The notes beneath the pieces were generated by a model that saw only the letters and a list, made by a program, of their open reading frames with translations, searched no databases and had not been told where the DNA came from. 44,885 bases of DNA from Veillonella sp. (GTDB taxonomy: Bacteria > Bacillota > Negativicutes > Veillonellales > Veillonellaceae), in contig NZ_SVCB01000051.1 in assembly GCF_015058545.1 (NCBI RefSeq), positions 1 through 44,885 of the forward strand, in the 5' to 3' direction. Made by a program: the position numbers and the translations under genes. Below are positions 42,148 to 44,885 of this stretch, one piece after another (the stretch's first letter is position 1; every line of letters starts with the position of its first letter).

Positions 42148-43809
42148 TTAAATATCACGCGGATCGATTGCGTTAGGAATATTTTTAATTACTTCCCAAT
42201 CTTCGCCTTCCAAACGATAACCTGTGCCAACGCCGGCATAGTCGTTAGGATTGTTAATTGCTGAAATTACATTGAATTTATCGTCAAAAATAGCGGATGT
42301 CTGTAAGTAGTCACCGGCAATTTTCTGTTTCAACAAATTAAGAACGCTTTGGGCTAAATCATTGAAGCCGCGTTTAGCAAGACCTTTTACAAAGTCAATA
42401 CCGGTAACGCCGCGATTCATAAGGTCGGCCGCTGCTTTGATGTCAGCTACTTTGTCGCGAGGCGGCATATCTTTGGAACCGTTAGCATAAGTAGCAGCTT
42501 CTACTTCTTCATCGGTAATAGCCGGTAAGCCGAGTTCAGCGAATAAACCTTGAAGCGCACGAGCTGCTTTATTACGAACAGCTACTACAGCGTCTTCTGT
42601 AGCCGGTTTCAAACCGCCGTTAACTTTGAGGTCACGCTGAATGATTGTCCAGTCATCATAGTCTTCCGCATCCCAGTTGGAGCCGGCAAACATGTTGTCA
42701 TAGTTTGGCGTGGAGCTGTAACCGGAGCAAATGAAGTCAGTGCCCGGGCAGAACTGCATGAGTGTACGAGCCGTACGACGTAAGTCGGAATGACTGAATG
42801 TCTGGTCATTACTGGATGCACATTCGAGGTCAAGCATAGCAGCAATCAAGTTTTCTGCCAATACCGCACGAATACCGGAAGGTACCGCTGCCGGAATACC
42901 GATACAGCTTACGGAACCGTTCTGGATACCCTGTACGCCGGCGCCTTTAGTAATGTAGAGGCAACGAGTTTCAAGGTATAACATGGATTTACCTTCCGCT
43001 TGACCCATCTGAACTTCAGAGCCTGTACCGGAAGTAAAACGCATTTTCAAACCACGGGAAGCATAAGCAGATGCTAAGAATGCTTTGGACCATGGAGTAT
43101 CATCACCGTCGGTGAATACGTCTTCAGTACCGTATACGGAAATTGTTTCAGCATAAGCTGTGAAACCGCGCATACCAAGTTCCAATTCAGTTGCTTCTTC
43201 CAAGGAGCATTGAGTCAATACGCCCGGACGACCTGCTTGGGAACCTACCAAGATACTGATAGCGTTAAGCGGAGCGTAACGAGCAACCGCTACGGTTGTT
43301 TCTTCTTCAGCAAAACCGCGAAGTGCGCCTTCAGCCGCATCAGCTGCGATTTGAACCGGGTTATCGTTAACGTTTGTTACGTGAGCCTGGTTAGCCATGG
43401 TGCGACGAGCACGCATTTTTTGCATACATTGCATCATTTCAACAACGTTGAAATTACTTACTACTTCAACCATTTTGGCCGGAGTCATGGATTTTGCAAG
43501 GCTGGCAATTTCGCTGCGAGGTACGGTTGGCGTCAAAATCATGTTAGCGATTTTGCGAGAATCCATCGCCAAAACTTCTTCAGCCCGTTCCAAACGGATT
43601 GCGTAGTTAGCAATAAATGTATCGATTAAGTCGAAGTCTTCACGACGTTTACCGTCGAGTTCAACAATTTTGCCGTTTTCAATGCGGATACTTGGTTTAG
43701 GATCCTGCGGCGATTCCATGGCTATAAAGCCTTCTTCCACCCATTCTTTTACATAACCATCCTGGTTAACAGGGCGTTTGCTTAATACTTCAAAACGTTT
43801 TGATCTCAT
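42148..43809 (-). CDS. pduC: Propanediol dehydratase large subunit
   Basis: A 553-residue adenosylcobalamin-dependent diol dehydratase alpha subunit, a TIM barrel that turns 1,2-propanediol into propanal by radical chemistry; glycerol is often a second substrate. Recognisable blocks: VPRSEIASLAKSMTPAKMVEV, FTSGTGSEVQMGQAEGKSMLYLETRC, GVQGIQNGSVSCIGIP, ECASSNDQTFSHSDLRRTA and PNYDNMFAGSNWDAEDYDDW. Length and sequence agree closely with Salmonella and Klebsiella PduC. Sequence alone does not separate propanediol from glycerol preference. A plausible start, with AAGGAAG before the ATG. Confidence 0.96.
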   Translation of the reverse strand: MRSKRFEVLSKRPVNQDGYVKEWVEEGFIAMESPQDPKPSIRIENGKIVELDGKRREDFDLIDTFIANYAIRLERAEEVLAMDSRKIANMILTPTVPRSEIASLAKSMTPAKMVEVVSNFNVVEMMQCMQKMRARRTMANQAHVTNVNDNPVQIAADAAEGALRGFAEEETTVAVARYAPLNAISILVGSQAGRPGVLTQCSLEEATELELGMRGFTAYAETISVYGTEDVFTDGDDTPWSKAFLASAYASRGLKMRFTSGTGSEVQMGQAEGKSMLYLETRCLYITKGAGVQGIQNGSVSCIGIPAAVPSGIRAVLAENLIAAMLDLECASSNDQTFSHSDLRRTARTLMQFCPGTDFICSGYSSTPNYDNMFAGSNWDAEDYDDWTIIQRDLKVNGGLKPATEDAVVAVRNKAARALQGLFAELGLPAITDEEVEAATYANGSKDMPPRDKVADIKAAADLMNRGVTGIDFVKGLAKRGFNDLAQSVLNLLKQKIAGDYLQTSAIFDDKFNVISAINNPNDYAGVGTGYRLEGEDWEVIKNIPNAIDPRDI

Positions 43810-43834
43810 ATGTCAAGCTTCCTTTCTATCGAAG

Positions 43835-44650
43835 TTAAATGTAAGAAGGAGCATCATTTTTAGGTTCGCTACCTAAAGTGCCTAATAATTCTTTACCGAT
43901 TTCGCGAGCTGTGATAACAGCCTGACGAACTGCACCGGAATCACCGGAAATCTGTAAAATTACTTCGTTGGAGAAGCTTGTGCCGTTTGCAGGAGATGCG
44001 TAGCCGATTACGTCTACGTTAGCTGCTTTTACAGCCACATCAGCCATTACCACGCCGATAGCTGCCGGAGCACCTACGATAAGGCCGAATGCTTTGCCTT
44101 CAGGAGCACCGAATGCGGTGTTAATAGCATGGCTTGCGCGAGCTGTATATTGTAATTCGATGTGGCCTGCTTCATTAGCGTATACGTCGCCGAAAGTACG
44201 TTCAACTTCTTTAAGAGTTACTTCAACGGCACGTTTTACGTCGGAAACGTCGTCGCCACCGAATACGATTAAGGAACCGTGACCGGCGCCGCCTTTAGTG
44301 TCGCGCGCGAGTTCGATGCTTACGATTTCAGTGTTGGTAGCTTTTACGGCTTCATCAGCGGCCATAATGTGAGGGCCGGCACCGGTACGAGCGCCTACAA
44401 CACCGATTGAACGATATTTTTTTGTTAATTTCATAGCATCCAATACTTGTTGATCCACGTTAGCGATTACTAAACCGATAGTATCACCAAATTTTGCTGT
44501 GCCAATGAATTCTGTTAAACTGCAACTGTTCGCCATAATTTGTTCCGCTCCTTTGCTTTCACTTTGATTCGGGGTGGCTGCCGATAAATTATCGGCTTTT
44601 TGTAAAACGCGTTTCAAAATCTCATCAACCATTTGATCCGTATTACTCAT
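43835..44650 (-). CDS. pduB: BMC tandem-domain (trimeric) shell protein PduB
   Basis: A 271-residue shell trimer with two BMC domains (about 45-150 and 155-260). Residues 1-38 form an N-terminal extension (helix VDEILKRVLQKAD plus Ser/Ala linker) known in Salmonella to bind cargo. Met39 (ATG at 44534-44536) has AAGGAG 11 nt upstream, so the shorter PduB' form (43835-44536, 233 residues) is probably also made, as in enterics. Its start overlaps the pduA stop (TAATG). Confidence 0.95.
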   Translation of the reverse strand: MSNTDQMVDEILKRVLQKADNLSAATPNQSESKGAEQIMANSCSLTEFIGTAKFGDTIGLVIANVDQQVLDAMKLTKKYRSIGVVGARTGAGPHIMAADEAVKATNTEIVSIELARDTKGGAGHGSLIVFGGDDVSDVKRAVEVTLKEVERTFGDVYANEAGHIELQYTARASHAINTAFGAPEGKAFGLIVGAPAAIGVVMADVAVKAANVDVIGYASPANGTSFSNEVILQISGDSGAVRQAVITAREIGKELLGTLGSEPKNDAPSYI

Positions 44651-44885
44651 TAAGCTTCACCTTTTTCCTTTAAGATAACGCTTTCCACATCTTTGTGAGG
44701 CCGTGGAATTACATGCGTCGAGACAACTTGCCCTACTCGTTCGGCAGCTGCTGCACCGGCATCAACGGATGCTTTAACGGCACCTACATCACCTCGTACC
44801 ATAACGGTTACGAGACCGGAACCGATTTTTTCAGTTCCCACGAGGGCTACATTGGCGGCCTTTACCATGGCATCGGCAGCTTCAA
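44650..44885 (-). CDS. pduA: BMC hexameric shell protein PduA, 5' end outside the window
   Basis: The C-terminal 77 or so residues of a PduA/J-type shell protein are visible: EAADAMVKAANVALVG, KIGSGLVTVMVRGDVGAVKASVDAG, VVSTHVIPRPHKDVESVILKEKGEA. About 13 N-terminal residues, including the start codon, and the operon promoter lie beyond the window edge. The visible part differs from the PduJ copy at only a few positions plus a longer acidic/basic tail (KEKGEA). Confidence 0.92.
   Translation of the reverse strand, partial: EAADAMVKAANVALVGTEKIGSGLVTVMVRGDVGAVKASVDAGAAAAERVGQVVSTHVIPRPHKDVESVILKEKGEA

Overview
The window looks like a chromosomal segment of an anaerobic, host-associated member of the Firmicutes, most likely the Negativicutes (Veillonella/Megasphaera/Dialister-like). 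This is an inference from gene content, moderate GC judged by eye, and the strong AGGAGG ribosome sites with some TTG/GTG starts. No rRNA, tRNA, phage or insertion sequence was seen, so the genus is not fixed. Most of the segment is catabolic and lies on the minus strand.

Layout. (1) 125-2523: two permeases (EamA/DMT and MFS). (2) 2786-7638: a dicarboxylate (DASS) transporter and a fumarase/PurB-superfamily lyase on the minus strand, divergent from a LysR regulator that overlaps a gene of unknown function. (3) 7752-16184: an L-fucose cluster, namely fucO, a DapA-like keto-deoxy-acid aldolase, a fused lactonase-mutarotase, fucP, an SDR dehydrogenase and a UxaA-family dehydratase, divergent from an IclR regulator. 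(4) 16305-17414: alanine racemase. (5) 17722-21521: 5-oxoprolinase pxpA - Nramp-like transporter - pxpB - pxpC. (6) 21977-27961 on the plus strand: pstSCAB-phoB-phoR behind a clear Pho box. (7) 28225-29585: a MobA-like nucleotidyltransferase and a PGDYI-like protein. (8) 29638-44885 on the minus strand: a nearly complete 1,2-propanediol utilization (pdu) microcompartment operon, cut at pduA by the window edge. Gene order in transcription is A B C D E G H K J L eutJ M N O P Q F U V.

How the genes fit together. The fucose genes match the non-phosphorylating pathway known from Campylobacter jejuni: fucose to fuconolactone, fuconate, 2-keto-3-deoxyfuconate, then pyruvate plus L-lactaldehyde. C. 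jejuni carries an aldehyde dehydrogenase at the end; this locus carries FucO instead, which reduces lactaldehyde to 1,2-propanediol. The pdu operon then dehydrates propanediol to propanal inside a protein shell and disproportionates it to propanol and propionyl-phosphate. NAD(P)H made by fucose dehydrogenase can be re-oxidised by FucO, so the first half is potentially redox-neutral. The window may therefore hold a full route from host mucin fucose to pyruvate, propanol and propionate. Enzyme assignments rest on family recognition; the link between the two halves is inference.

Regulatory signals read directly: an identical 14-bp motif twice in the IclR/uxaA intergenic region, one copy inside a perfect 9+9-bp inverted repeat; a TTTACA Pho box with 11-bp periodicity; an intrinsic terminator between pstB and phoB; several terminators; and an unusual 356-bp spacer inside the pdu operon with four imperfect 19-bp tandem repeats and a 12-bp stem.
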